This document shows, one piece after another, positions 25,991 through 34,313 of a stretch of 64,000 nt of DNA. The stretch's first letter is position 1. Each line of letters opens with the position of its first letter. Source of the stretch: Lentzea terrae (GTDB taxonomy: Bacteria > Actinomycetota > Actinomycetes > Mycobacteriales > Pseudonocardiaceae); the NCBI RefSeq assembly GCF_003265345.1, contig NZ_QFWW01000020.1, forward strand, positions 542,346 to 606,345, in the 5' to 3' direction. A program made the position numbers and the translations under genes. Under the pieces are notes generated by a model that was not told where the DNA came from, did not search any database, and saw only the letters and a list, made by a program, of their open reading frames with translations.

Positions 25991-26608
25991 CTAGGCTCGC
26001 GCCGTTGCGGCGAGCTCACCAATCGCGCGAACCAGGTCGTTGTGCCGCATGGGGTTCACGCTGACCCAGCCGTCACTGCTCACGTCGACCCTGACCCGGC
26101 CGCCCGCACTGTCCAACCAGGACACTTCCCGCCGTTCGCCGCCCCTGATCACCCCGGCCTGGCCCTGTCCGGTGACCTCCAGGTCGTGCGCCACGCCGGG
26201 CGGCAGCGTCAGCGGCATGATCTGCGCGGCCTTCAGCTGAGGCACCAGCTGCACGAGCTCGTCGGCCAGCGCCTCGGCCTCGACGTGCGTCACCCGGACC
26301 GTGCTGTCGGACTGCGTGCACACCAGTGCGTCGTTGCCGTAGACCATTGCCACGGCGCCAGTTCCAGGCACGACGAGGTCCACCACGGCGGTGTGCTCGT
26401 GCAGTGCCGTGACGAGTTCTTGTGCCATGCCGACCGGTCCGTGCGCTTCGGCCAGTCCGCGCGCCTGCAGCCCGTGCCCCGCCTCGGCGAGGAGGTGCGC
26501 GCGTTCGCTCGCCCGCGTGCCGAACGACGGCACCCGCAACGGGAACGGCCAGCGCACCCCGGCGTGCGTGGCGAGCAGGTCCATCTCCACCAGGTCGAAG
26601 GCGATCAC
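25991..26608 (-). CDS. EspG-family type VII secretion chaperone
   Basis: 205 aa. The mixed alpha/beta pattern matches ESX secretion-associated EspG: FDLVEMDLLATHAGVRWPFPLRVP at the start, a central sheet (TAVVDLVVPGTGAVAMVYGND), and a C-terminal DGWVSVNPMRHNDLVRAIGEL. EspG proteins hold PE/PPE pairs soluble before export. A PPE-like protein is encoded two genes upstream, so this is probably its chaperone. It overlaps the 100-aa gene before it by 4 bp. Confidence 0.8.
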   Translation of the reverse strand: MIAFDLVEMDLLATHAGVRWPFPLRVPSFGTRASERAHLLAEAGHGLQARGLAEAHGPVGMAQELVTALHEHTAVVDLVVPGTGAVAMVYGNDALVCTQSDSTVRVTHVEAEALADELVQLVPQLKAAQIMPLTLPPGVAHDLEVTGQGQAGVIRGGERREVSWLDSAGGRVRVDVSSDGWVSVNPMRHNDLVRAIGELAATARA

Positions 26609-26907
26609 CGGACCGCCTTGCGCGCCTGCTCGGCGTCGGTCTGGGTGTAGGTGGCCTTGATGTCCGCGAGCATCTGCTGGAACGCTCGCACCTCGCGTTC
26701 GGCTTCTTTGACCTCGTCCGCCAGTCCCGACCCGGCTGCCTTGAGCCGTTTCGACAGGTCCTGGGCGGGCGGCGCGGTGCCGAGCAACGGCTGCCGCTCG
26801 GCCAACCTGCTCGCGGTGGTCACCAGGTCGCCGGTCAGCTCGGCGAGCCTGGTCAGGGTCTTGATCCGGTCCTGCAGCTGGTCCGGTGCGACCTCGTAGC
26901 CGGTCAC
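26605..26907 (-). CDS. Small WXG100/PE-like helical protein
   Basis: 100 aa, helical, no signal peptide. VAPDQLQDRIKTLTRLAEL opens the first helix, and the end IKATYTQTDAEQARK contains YTQTD, a YxxxD export signal. It lies directly between the PPE-like and EspG genes with 4-bp overlaps on each side. By position it is the likely helical-hairpin partner of the PPE-like protein. Confidence 0.72.
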   Translation of the reverse strand: MTGYEVAPDQLQDRIKTLTRLAELTGDLVTTASRLAERQPLLGTAPPAQDLSKRLKAAGSGLADEVKEAEREVRAFQQMLADIKATYTQTDAEQARKAVR

Positions 26908-27863
26908 TGCTCCTCCCCGATGACTGCGGGCGACACCCGGTCGTCCACCACGAACAGGCCGTGGTCGAGAGTGGGCATCTGGTTCTCGTGCTCCTGGTCT
27001 TCGTCCTTGCGCGCGCCGCCCGCTCCCGGCGCCATCCCCGCGCCTTGTGCCGCCGACCGCGGTTCAGCGATCGATGCGCCGGTCACGAGCGGGGCGAAGG
27101 CCGGCCCGGTCATGACGCCGGTGCGCATGCCAGGAGTCAGCTGCTGACTGACCGGGGTGGCGGCACCGATGACCGCGCCGCGAGCCGCTCCTGACCCACC
27201 AACCAGCCGCTGCCACGGCACGCCGCCTGAACTGGGCGTCTTCACCGGCGGGGCGGCCACGCGGGCTGGTGGTGGGGCCGCCTGCGGGATGGTGCCGCGG
27301 GCGTCGTCGATCAGGCGGCCGCTGCCGTTGAGCCTCGACTCGTAGGTCTGCATGGCTCGGACGGCGTCGGCTTTCTGCTGGTCAGCCGCAGCGGCGCCGA
27401 AGTAGAAGTAGAAACCCGGCTGGGTCGGAGCACTCGGCAGCGCCATGGGAGCCGGTGCGCTCGGCAACGCGAACGGCGCTGCCGGCATTTGCGGAGCCGT
27501 GGGCAAGCCCGCGAACGCCGGCATCGTCGTCCCGTCCGGCGCCGGCATCGCAGCCCGCGCCGCCGCCAGCGCGTCCGCCGCGTCCTGCGCCGCCTTCTGC
27601 CCCGCCGCCGAGAACTCGCTGATCTTCTCGACCCGCTCGGCCAGCTTCGCGAGCCGAGCCGCGGCCTCCTCCGCCGCCGCGCCGTGCCACCCCTCGAGCA
27701 ACGCGGCCCGTTGTTCCCGCAACACCTCAGCGTGCGTGTCCAGCGCCGCGCGGTGGCGCGTCCACCCCTCGGCGACCGTGCTCACGTCCGCGACGTCTGC
27801 GTCCTGCCACAGCATCCGGTGCAGCTCTTCATGGCTGTACGCCTCCCAGTTGATCCCGTCCAC
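26904..27863 (-). CDS. PPE-like type VII secretion protein with proline-rich C-terminus
   Basis: 319 aa from the GTG at 27863; GTG 27878 is an alternative and neither has a good ribosome site. Residues 1-110 form the helical PPE-like module (WEAYSHEELHRMLW, then LLEGWHGAAAEEAAARLAKL, the family's W-x-G stretch). The rest is Ala/Pro-rich and low-complexity, ending in an acidic tail (KDEDQEHENQM). It heads a six-gene unit with a 100-aa partner and an EspG chaperone. No ESX ATPase or channel gene is in the window, so export would rely on a machine encoded elsewhere. Confidence 0.72.
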   Translation of the reverse strand: MDGINWEAYSHEELHRMLWQDADVADVSTVAEGWTRHRAALDTHAEVLREQRAALLEGWHGAAAEEAAARLAKLAERVEKISEFSAAGQKAAQDAADALAAARAAMPAPDGTTMPAFAGLPTAPQMPAAPFALPSAPAPMALPSAPTQPGFYFYFGAAAADQQKADAVRAMQTYESRLNGSGRLIDDARGTIPQAAPPPARVAAPPVKTPSSGGVPWQRLVGGSGAARGAVIGAATPVSQQLTPGMRTGVMTGPAFAPLVTGASIAEPRSAAQGAGMAPGAGGARKDEDQEHENQMPTLDHGLFVVDDRVSPAVIGEEQ

Positions 27864-27908
27864 GCCGAAAACGATCACGGCTGGGCCGAACGAGAGGCCA
27901 GGCCAGAC

Positions 27909-27930
27909 GACCGGCCACTTATGGCCGGTC
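27909..27930. terminator. Hairpin after the XRE-NACHT gene
   Basis: GACCGGCC and GGCCGGTC form a perfect 8-bp stem with loop ACTTAT. It stands in the gap between the end of the NACHT gene (27938) and the start of the type VII cassette, suggesting separate transcripts. Confidence 0.65.
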
Positions 27931-27937
27931 GGTCTGA

Positions 27938-30019
27938 TCAGCGCAAACGCGCGAAGTATTCCTGCAACCGGGCGTGCCGGAATTGATAGACGGCCCCGGC
28001 CCGCCTGAGCACGCCACGGCGGTACGCGTCGTCCAGGAACGCCGACAGACGCCACGGCAGCCGTCCGGTCAACGGCAGCCACACCCGTGCGAACACGACC
28101 CACTGCCCCCACGCGGTCAGGCTCAGCACGTACGCCAGCCCGCCCCCGATGCCGCCGACGAGCCCGAGCGCCAACGCCGTCGTCGGACTCCACACGACCT
28201 CGAACCGCAACGCCGTCAGCCCGCCCGCGACGACCCCGGTGGCCGCCGCGACGAACACCGCGAACACCGGCACGAAGAACGCCACCAGCTCGATCACGTG
28301 CCGGCGGTTGGCCTCGAGCAGGTCGACCGGGCTGCCCGCCGACCGCACGTCGAGCGGTGCCTCCAGCGCCGCCACCAGCCCGAAGACCAGCGCGGCGCCG
28401 AACCCGAACACCAGCCCGAACACCCCGACGTCGACCAGCACGCCCGCCGTCATCTCAAACCCAGGCGTGACCACCCAGAACGCCGCCGCCCGCGCCACCC
28501 CGTACGCGGCACCGACCCCTCCGCCGAACGCGAGCCCGAGCAGTCCCCGCGACCACACCTTCGCGTCGATCCGCCCTCTCAGCCGGATCCGCGTGCGCAC
28601 AGGTTCGAGCGGCGCACCCCTCACGACGTACGAGTTCGCGAGCCCAAAGAACAACCCGGTGACAAGGCCGATCATCACCGCGAACAACAACCCTCTGACC
28701 GTCAGCGCCCCCACGACGAACGCCTCGACCACGAAGTCCGCGAGCCCGACCGCGGTCCCGACGGCGAGCCCGGTCACCTTCGCCGAGGTGCCGAACCGCC
28801 ACCACGCCACGTCGTGCGTGCCGAGCCTGGTCAGGTGCTCGGCGAGGTAGCCGAGCCACGGCTGCACGCGCTCGGCCTCGGCCCCGTACACCGCGGGCAC
28901 GAAGCTGCCGAGCAGATGCCGTTCGATCGCATCGGCTTCGTGGAACCGCAACAGCTCGGCGGGGTCGTGGTCCGGTGTGTCGCTGTAGATCCTCCGGGCA
29001 AGCGCGACCATCAACGGCGTCGTGAGCACCTTCGCGAGCGCACCGCCGTTGCGGATCTCGTCGAGCACGGGCGTCCACACGTTCTTGCGCGTGGTGCGCG
29101 GTAAATAGTCCGCGAGGTCGTCGACCGTCAGGTCCTGCAGCACCACCGCAGCAGCAGACGTCAACACGTCCGTGCCCTCTACTGCGTCCCGGTACTCGTC
29201 CACTCGGCTCGTGAGCAGCAACGGCAGAGTGGTGGTGTTCAACGCGTTGAGCGCCGGCCGGTGCAGCCCGGCCGCGATCTCGTCGAACCCGTCCAGCACC
29301 GGCAACACCCGCTGCGCGTCCACCAACGCCGACGCCAACGTCCCGCCGCTGGGCCCCGGCGCCACGAGGAACGGGTGGTCTCTGATCAGCTGCTCGGCCA
29401 TCCAGTCGCGCAGCCCGATCCGTTCCGGATGCCACGACCCGAGCCCGAAGATCACCGGCACCGGGCCCTGGTCCTTGACCAGGTCGAGCACGAACCGCGT
29501 GGTCAGCACCGTCTTGCCGGACCCCGCTCGCCCGAGCACGACGAGGCGGCGTGACCCGACCTTGCGGTAGACCTCGACGACCTGGTCGAGCCGGTTCGCG
29601 AGGTCGACCTCACCGCCGATGTTGCGCCAGCTGTCCTGCAGGTCCGCGGGCGCGCCCTCCCACCGCACCGGCAACGGCACGGGGTCGTGGATCTGCCGTT
29701 GCTCCTCCTCGCGCCGCCACCGGGCCTCGACGGCGACTTTCAACGTCTCCGCGGCCTCGGCCAGCGGGTCGAATCGAAGAGTTTCCACTTGGGCGGGCTC
29801 GTCGCGTCCGGCAGCGGCGAACAACTCAGCGCGTTCGGCCCCGGTCAGCTCCAGCGCGTCGGCCAACGACCGCACGGTGCCCATACGTGGATCGGTGCGC
29901 TCGCCCGTCTCCAGCCCGCGCACGGTCCTGATGCCCACAGCCGCGCGCTGGGCGAGCGCTTCCTGGCTCAGTCCCGCCCGCTGCCGCCACTGCCGCAACA
30001 GCACGCCGAACTGACCCAC
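27938..30019 (-). CDS. XRE-NACHT NTPase with C-terminal membrane helices
   Basis: 693 aa. Residues 1-70 form an XRE-type helix-turn-helix (GLSQEALAQRAAVGIRTVRGLETG). A NACHT NTPase follows: P-loop VVLGRAGSGKTVL near residue 190, and VLPVLDGFDEIAAGL as the Walker B/DGFDE signature. The last 270 residues hold about seven hydrophobic segments, ending in a short basic tail. STAND NTPases of this kind act as signal-triggered switches, and some bacterial NACHT proteins defend against phage. The GTG at 30019 was chosen because AAGGGGG precedes it; it is divergent from the DedA gene. No effector enzyme domain is visible. Confidence 0.85.
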   Translation of the reverse strand: MGQFGVLLRQWRQRAGLSQEALAQRAAVGIRTVRGLETGERTDPRMGTVRSLADALELTGAERAELFAAAGRDEPAQVETLRFDPLAEAAETLKVAVEARWRREEEQRQIHDPVPLPVRWEGAPADLQDSWRNIGGEVDLANRLDQVVEVYRKVGSRRLVVLGRAGSGKTVLTTRFVLDLVKDQGPVPVIFGLGSWHPERIGLRDWMAEQLIRDHPFLVAPGPSGGTLASALVDAQRVLPVLDGFDEIAAGLHRPALNALNTTTLPLLLTSRVDEYRDAVEGTDVLTSAAAVVLQDLTVDDLADYLPRTTRKNVWTPVLDEIRNGGALAKVLTTPLMVALARRIYSDTPDHDPAELLRFHEADAIERHLLGSFVPAVYGAEAERVQPWLGYLAEHLTRLGTHDVAWWRFGTSAKVTGLAVGTAVGLADFVVEAFVVGALTVRGLLFAVMIGLVTGLFFGLANSYVVRGAPLEPVRTRIRLRGRIDAKVWSRGLLGLAFGGGVGAAYGVARAAAFWVVTPGFEMTAGVLVDVGVFGLVFGFGAALVFGLVAALEAPLDVRSAGSPVDLLEANRRHVIELVAFFVPVFAVFVAAATGVVAGGLTALRFEVVWSPTTALALGLVGGIGGGLAYVLSLTAWGQWVVFARVWLPLTGRLPWRLSAFLDDAYRRGVLRRAGAVYQFRHARLQEYFARLR

Positions 30020-30085
30020 CACGCCCCCTTCGTTGATCCACACCTTAGCTGGCACCGACCGTGGCCTGAGGGGAAGATCGAAAGG

Positions 30086-30685
30086 GTGCTGACCCAGTGG
30101 CTCCACACCGTCCCACCGCTACTGGTCTACGTCGTCGTTGGCCTGGTCGTCGGCCTCGAAAGCATGGGAATCCCGTTGCCGGGCGAGATAGTCCTGGTCG
30201 CCGCAGCACTCATGGCCTCACACCACGACGGCGTCTCCCCGCTGATCGTCGGTGCCGCGGCCTCGGCGGGCGCGATCATCGGCGACAGCGTCGGGTACGC
30301 GCTGGGCAAGCGGTTCGGCCCGCGCATGTTCTCCTGGGCGGGCGACAAGTTCCCCAAGCACTTCAGCGCGGACCGGATCGGCCGCGCCCAGGCGCTGTTC
30401 ACCCGCTACGGCGCCTGGGCGGTGTTCTTCGGCCGGTTCGTGGCGTTGCTGCGGATCCTGTCCGGACCGCTCGCCGCCACGATGGGCATGCACTACGGGA
30501 AGTTCCTGCTGGCCAACGCGGCTGGCGGCATCGCGTGGGCCGGTGGCACGACGGCGGCGGTCTACTTCGTCGGCGAGGCGGCCGAGCACTACCTCGCCGA
30601 GTTCTCCTGGATCGCGCTGCTCGTCGTGCTGCTCGCGGTGATCGGGTTCAGCGTCCGAGCCCGGCTCCGCCGTTCACCCCGATGA
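30086..30685 (+). CDS. DedA-family membrane protein
   Basis: 199 aa with about five hydrophobic segments. Family features are visible: ESMGIPLPGEIVLVAAAL, GDSVGYALGKRFG, and FFGRFVALLRILSGPLAATMGM with the conserved arginines. DedA proteins are membrane transporters or scramblases, linked to undecaprenyl-phosphate recycling and proton-motive-force maintenance. The GTG at 30086 follows AAAGG. Its last 38 bp overlap the convergent SDR gene. Confidence 0.88.
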   Translation: MLTQWLHTVPPLLVYVVVGLVVGLESMGIPLPGEIVLVAAALMASHHDGVSPLIVGAAASAGAIIGDSVGYALGKRFGPRMFSWAGDKFPKHFSADRIGRAQALFTRYGAWAVFFGRFVALLRILSGPLAATMGMHYGKFLLANAAGGIAWAGGTTAAVYFVGEAAEHYLAEFSWIALLVVLLAVIGFSVRARLRRSPR

Positions 30686-31367
30686 CCTGCGCCGTGATGT
30701 GCCCGGCCTCCGGTGAGGTCAGGAACGCCACCGCGGCCGCGACGTCCGCCGGTGTGCCGGCGCGCCCGTTCGCCGGGTTGCCGACGAGCTTCTTGCGCCG
30801 CTCCTCTGACAGAGTGCCGCCGAAGAACTCGGTGTCCTCGATGACACCGGGCGAGACCACGTTGACGGTGATCCCGCGGCCGCCCAGCGCGAACGCCAGA
30901 TCAGCCGTCCACGCCTCGACCGCCGCCTTCGCCGCGCCGTAGGCACCCGAGCCGCGCCGGCCCGCGATCGAACCGAGCGTCACCACCCGCGCGTTGTCCG
31001 CCAGTCGCGGCTCCAGTGCCGTCGTGACGAGGACCGCGCTGATCACGTTGGACTCGTAGTTCGCGAACCAGAGGTTCCGCACGTCCGCCAGGTTCTCCGG
31101 CGCGGGCAGTCGCCGCGTCATGTTGCCGCCCGCGTTGTTCACGAGCACGTCCACAGAGGACGGCAGATCGCTGAGCGCCGCCTCCACCGCGTCCGGATCG
31201 GCCGCGTCGAACACCACCGCCCGCGCGCCGATCTCCTCCGCCGCCGCCTTGAGGACGTCCTCCCGGCGCCCCGTGACCACCACGTCGAGGCCCTGCTCCA
31301 CGAGCCTGGCCGCCACCGCCTTGCCGATGCCCGTGCCGCCGCCGGTCACCACTGCTGTTCGCGTCAT
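30648..31367 (-). CDS. Short-chain dehydrogenase/reductase (SDR)
   Basis: 239 aa, classical SDR. TGGGTGIGKAVA binds the cofactor, TGRRED in strand 2 suggests NADPH, NNAGG follows, and YGAAK is the catalytic motif with Ser in LGSIAG. The C-terminus has the INVVSPG-like VNVVSPGVIEDT. Substrate is unknown. It is divergent from the alpha/beta hydrolase at 31477 and overlaps the convergent dedA by 38 bp. Confidence 0.85.
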   Translation of the reverse strand: MTRTAVVTGGGTGIGKAVAARLVEQGLDVVVTGRREDVLKAAAEEIGARAVVFDAADPDAVEAALSDLPSSVDVLVNNAGGNMTRRLPAPENLADVRNLWFANYESNVISAVLVTTALEPRLADNARVVTLGSIAGRRGSGAYGAAKAAVEAWTADLAFALGGRGITVNVVSPGVIEDTEFFGGTLSEERRKKLVGNPANGRAGTPADVAAAVAFLTSPEAGHITAQVIGVNGGAGLGR

Positions 31368-31476
31368 GCGATCTTTGATAACAGCCGAATACCCGCAGGT
31401 CGATCGGCCTGTCAGCCGATACCGGTTCACGTCTGTGACTAGGCTGTTCACACCACCGCACTGGGGAGAAAAACCA

Positions 31477-32316
31477 ATGGCAACACACGTACTAGAGACC
31501 AATCAGGCAGCCATCACGTACGACGTCGAGGGCGAGGGCCGCCCGTTGATGATGATCGGCCAGCCCATGGACGCGAGCGGCTTCACCGCCCTCAGAGCAC
31601 AGTTCCCGGACCGCAAGGTGATCACCTACGACCCGCGCGGCCTCGGTCGCAGCACGCGTTCGGACGGCCGCACCGACAACACGCCGGAAACGCAGGCCGC
31701 GGACGTGCACGCGGTCATCCAGGCGGTCGGCGGGCCGGTCGACCTGTTCGCGTCCAGCGGCGGCGCGGTCACGGCGCTGGAGCTCGTCGCGAGCTACCCG
31801 GACGACGTGGTCACGCTCGTCGCGCACGAGCCGCCGATCATCGACGTGCTGCCCGACGCGGCGGCCGCCCGGCGCGCGCGCAACGGGTTCATGGACGCGT
31901 ACCAGGCCAAGGGCTGGGGCGCGGGCATGGCCGCGTTCATGCAGATGAGCTCGTGGCAGGGCGAGTACACCGACGAGTACTTCGCCCTGCCCGCACCGGA
32001 TCCCGCGCAGTTCGGCATGCCGGCCGAGGACGACGGCAAGCGCGACGACCCGTTGCTCGGCACCTCCTCGCTCGCCATCACCGACTACTACCCGCGGGTC
32101 GACGCCCTGCGCGCGGCCTCCACGCGGGTCGTGCTCGCCGTCGGTGAGGAGACGGGCAACGCGTTCACCGCGCGCACGGCGGTCCACACCGCGAAGCTGC
32201 TCGGCCAGGAAGCCGTCGTGTTCCCGAGCCACCACGGCGGGTTCATGGGCGGCGAGTTCGGGTGGGCGGGCAAGCCGGAGGAGTTCGGCGTCAAGCTGCG
32301 CGAAGTGCTCGGCTGA
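31477..32316 (+). CDS. Alpha/beta hydrolase
   Basis: 279 aa. YDPRGLGRSTRS is the usual strand-4 region. The nucleophile elbow reads FASSGGAVTAL (A-x-S-x-G instead of G-x-S-x-G), and FPSHHGGFMGG near the end provides the catalytic His. A GGGGAG ribosome site lies 8 bp before the ATG at 31477. Substrate unknown. Its 3' end overlaps the convergent glycosyltransferase gene by 26 bp. Confidence 0.82.
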   Translation: MATHVLETNQAAITYDVEGEGRPLMMIGQPMDASGFTALRAQFPDRKVITYDPRGLGRSTRSDGRTDNTPETQAADVHAVIQAVGGPVDLFASSGGAVTALELVASYPDDVVTLVAHEPPIIDVLPDAAAARRARNGFMDAYQAKGWGAGMAAFMQMSSWQGEYTDEYFALPAPDPAQFGMPAEDDGKRDDPLLGTSSLAITDYYPRVDALRAASTRVVLAVGEETGNAFTARTAVHTAKLLGQEAVVFPSHHGGFMGGEFGWAGKPEEFGVKLREVLG

Positions 32317-33394
32317 GGATCACGTCGGCGGCGCGCACAGCACCGCCACCCGCGTCGATGGCGGCACGCATCCGGTCGAGGTTGGACCGGATCGTGTCGC
32401 TGGACGCGACCCGTTCGACCGCCGCACGCAACTCGGTGTGGTCGTCGACCCGTTCGCCCAGCCCGAGCTCGGCCACGCGGTCGGCGTTGGCGGACTGCTC
32501 CGGCGTCTGCGGCACGATCACCAGCGGCACGCCCTGGTGCAGGGCCTCCATCGTGGAGTTCATCCCGCCGTGGCTGATGAACACGTTGGCGTGCTTCAAC
32601 ACCGCGGGCTGCGGGAACCACGTCCGCACGTCGAAGTTCGCCGGAGCCTCGACGTCACGCGCGTTCATCGCCACGTGCCAGGTGCCGTCAGCGAACTGGT
32701 CGATGCACGCCCGGTAGAAAGCGGCGTCGCTCAGCACCGAGCCGAGCGAGACGTACAGCAGCGGCAGGTCGGTCCGGCGCGGCGACCACTCCTGCGCGAG
32801 CCTGCTCCCGAGCACCGGGCCGACGAAGTGGAACGTCTCGTCGAAGGTCTCGCCGTACGGCTGGAACTCCCGTGGCAGGAACACCACGCTGCACTCCTCC
32901 GGTGCCTCGACCGTGCTCCACGGATCGAGCTCCACGCCGTGTTCCGCCGCGAACCGTGCGGTGTCGTCGGTGAGATACCGGTCCAGGTCGACGTCCATCA
33001 CCTTGTGGTGCTCGTTGGACGCGGTGTGCGGCATGGTGCGCACGGCCGGGATGCCGTACTTGCGCGCTACCAGCCGCGCGGGCCAGTTCGTCGCGTCGTA
33101 GCAGATCAGGTCGGGCCGGACGGTCTGGCAGCGGTCGAGCAGCACGGGGTAGGTCGCGCTCATCGCCTTGAAGTAGTGCTGGAACCACTCGTCGATCGGG
33201 TTGGGGCTGGTCGGCCGGAAGTCCGGCAGGGCGGGCAGTTCGACCCACCGCGCACCCGCCGCGATCACTGCTTCCGCGTGTTCGGCGCCGGTCGCGTAGT
33301 CGACCTCGGCGCCGCGCCGGACGAGTTCCTCGACCACCGCGAGAGTCGGTGTGACATGGCCATGTCCTGCGAGCGTGACGAAGAGAATCCCCAT
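32291..33394 (-). CDS. MGT-type UDP-sugar glycosyltransferase (GT1)
   Basis: 367 aa, GT-B fold. The N-terminus AGHGHVTPTLAVVEELVRRG has the His of GT1 enzymes. The C-terminal sugar-nucleotide site reads ISHGGMNSTMEALHQGVPLVIVPQTPEQ, as in macrolide-inactivating and antibiotic glycosyltransferases. It probably glycosylates a small lipophilic molecule. No biosynthetic cluster is next to it, so self-protection or detoxification is a reasonable guess. It is divergent from a second hydrolase at 33468. Confidence 0.85.
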   Translation of the reverse strand: MGILFVTLAGHGHVTPTLAVVEELVRRGAEVDYATGAEHAEAVIAAGARWVELPALPDFRPTSPNPIDEWFQHYFKAMSATYPVLLDRCQTVRPDLICYDATNWPARLVARKYGIPAVRTMPHTASNEHHKVMDVDLDRYLTDDTARFAAEHGVELDPWSTVEAPEECSVVFLPREFQPYGETFDETFHFVGPVLGSRLAQEWSPRRTDLPLLYVSLGSVLSDAAFYRACIDQFADGTWHVAMNARDVEAPANFDVRTWFPQPAVLKHANVFISHGGMNSTMEALHQGVPLVIVPQTPEQSANADRVAELGLGERVDDHTELRAAVERVASSDTIRSNLDRMRAAIDAGGGAVRAADVILSRALRAA

Positions 33395-33467
33395 TTCCCC
33401 GATCTTGCCGAACAGGGTCAACCGCATTTCTCGGGTAGCGTGATGTTGATCAACCTGGGGAGGCTTG

Positions 33468-34313
33468 ATGGCACCGCGGATCGTCGATGCGGGACAGGTA
33501 CGGCTGTGGAGCGAGGAACTCGGTGACCAGGAGGGTGCGCCGATCTTCCTGATCATGGGCGCCAACGCGTCCGCGATGGGGTGGCCGGACGAGTTCGTCG
33601 GCCTGCTGCTCGACGGCGGGCACCGGGTGATCCGGTACGACCACCGCGACACCGGGCAGTCGACAACGGTCGCGGACGCCACCTACGACTTCGCTGACCT
33701 CACTCAGGACGCGCTGGCGGTGTTGGACGCACACGGTGTGGACAGCGCGCACGTCGTCGGGGTGTCGATGGGCGGTCTCATCGGTCAACTGCTGGCCGTG
33801 GACCACCCCGAACGGGTGCGCACGCTCACCCTCGCCCTCACCGGCGCCCTCGACATGGGGTCCACGGAGGAAGCGCCGGACCACGGCGAGCGCATCAGCC
33901 GGATGATCGCGCTGGCCGAGCCGGGTGCGGACGAACAGTCCGAACTGGACCGTCGCGTGGCGCTCTGGCGGGAGTTGCACGGCGACGTGCTGCCGTTCAA
34001 CGCCGCCGAGTACCGGCGGCTGGAGGAACGTGCCATCGCGCACGCGGGCACGTTCCTCCCGGCGACCGGACATGTGCGGCTGGGCGCCTCGACGTTGCCG
34101 CATGGCGCTGATGACCTGCGCGAGGTCGACACGCCGACGCTGATCCTGCAGGGCAGCGAGGACCCGTTCTACCCGCTCGGTTTCGGCCGCCACCTGGCCG
34201 GACTGCTGCCGAACGCGCGGCTGCGGGAGTTGGAGGGCCTCGGTCACAGCATCCCGGCCGTGATGCACTCCGTGCTGGCCGAGGCGATCCTCGACCACGT
34301 CCGCGAGCACTAG
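33468..34313 (+). CDS. Alpha/beta hydrolase (RdmC/methylesterase-like)
   Basis: 281 aa. The oxyanion strand has FLIMGANASAMGWP, the elbow is GVSMGGLIGQ with the nucleophilic Ser, and GLGHSIP carries the His near the C-terminus. It resembles polyketide methylesterases of the RdmC type, but substrate cannot be assigned. GGGAGG stands 7 bp before the ATG at 33468. Its TAG stop and that of the convergent oxidoreductase share the palindrome CTAG at 34310-34313. Confidence 0.82.
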   Translation: MAPRIVDAGQVRLWSEELGDQEGAPIFLIMGANASAMGWPDEFVGLLLDGGHRVIRYDHRDTGQSTTVADATYDFADLTQDALAVLDAHGVDSAHVVGVSMGGLIGQLLAVDHPERVRTLTLALTGALDMGSTEEAPDHGERISRMIALAEPGADEQSELDRRVALWRELHGDVLPFNAAEYRRLEERAIAHAGTFLPATGHVRLGASTLPHGADDLREVDTPTLILQGSEDPFYPLGFGRHLAGLLPNARLRELEGLGHSIPAVMHSVLAEAILDHVREH

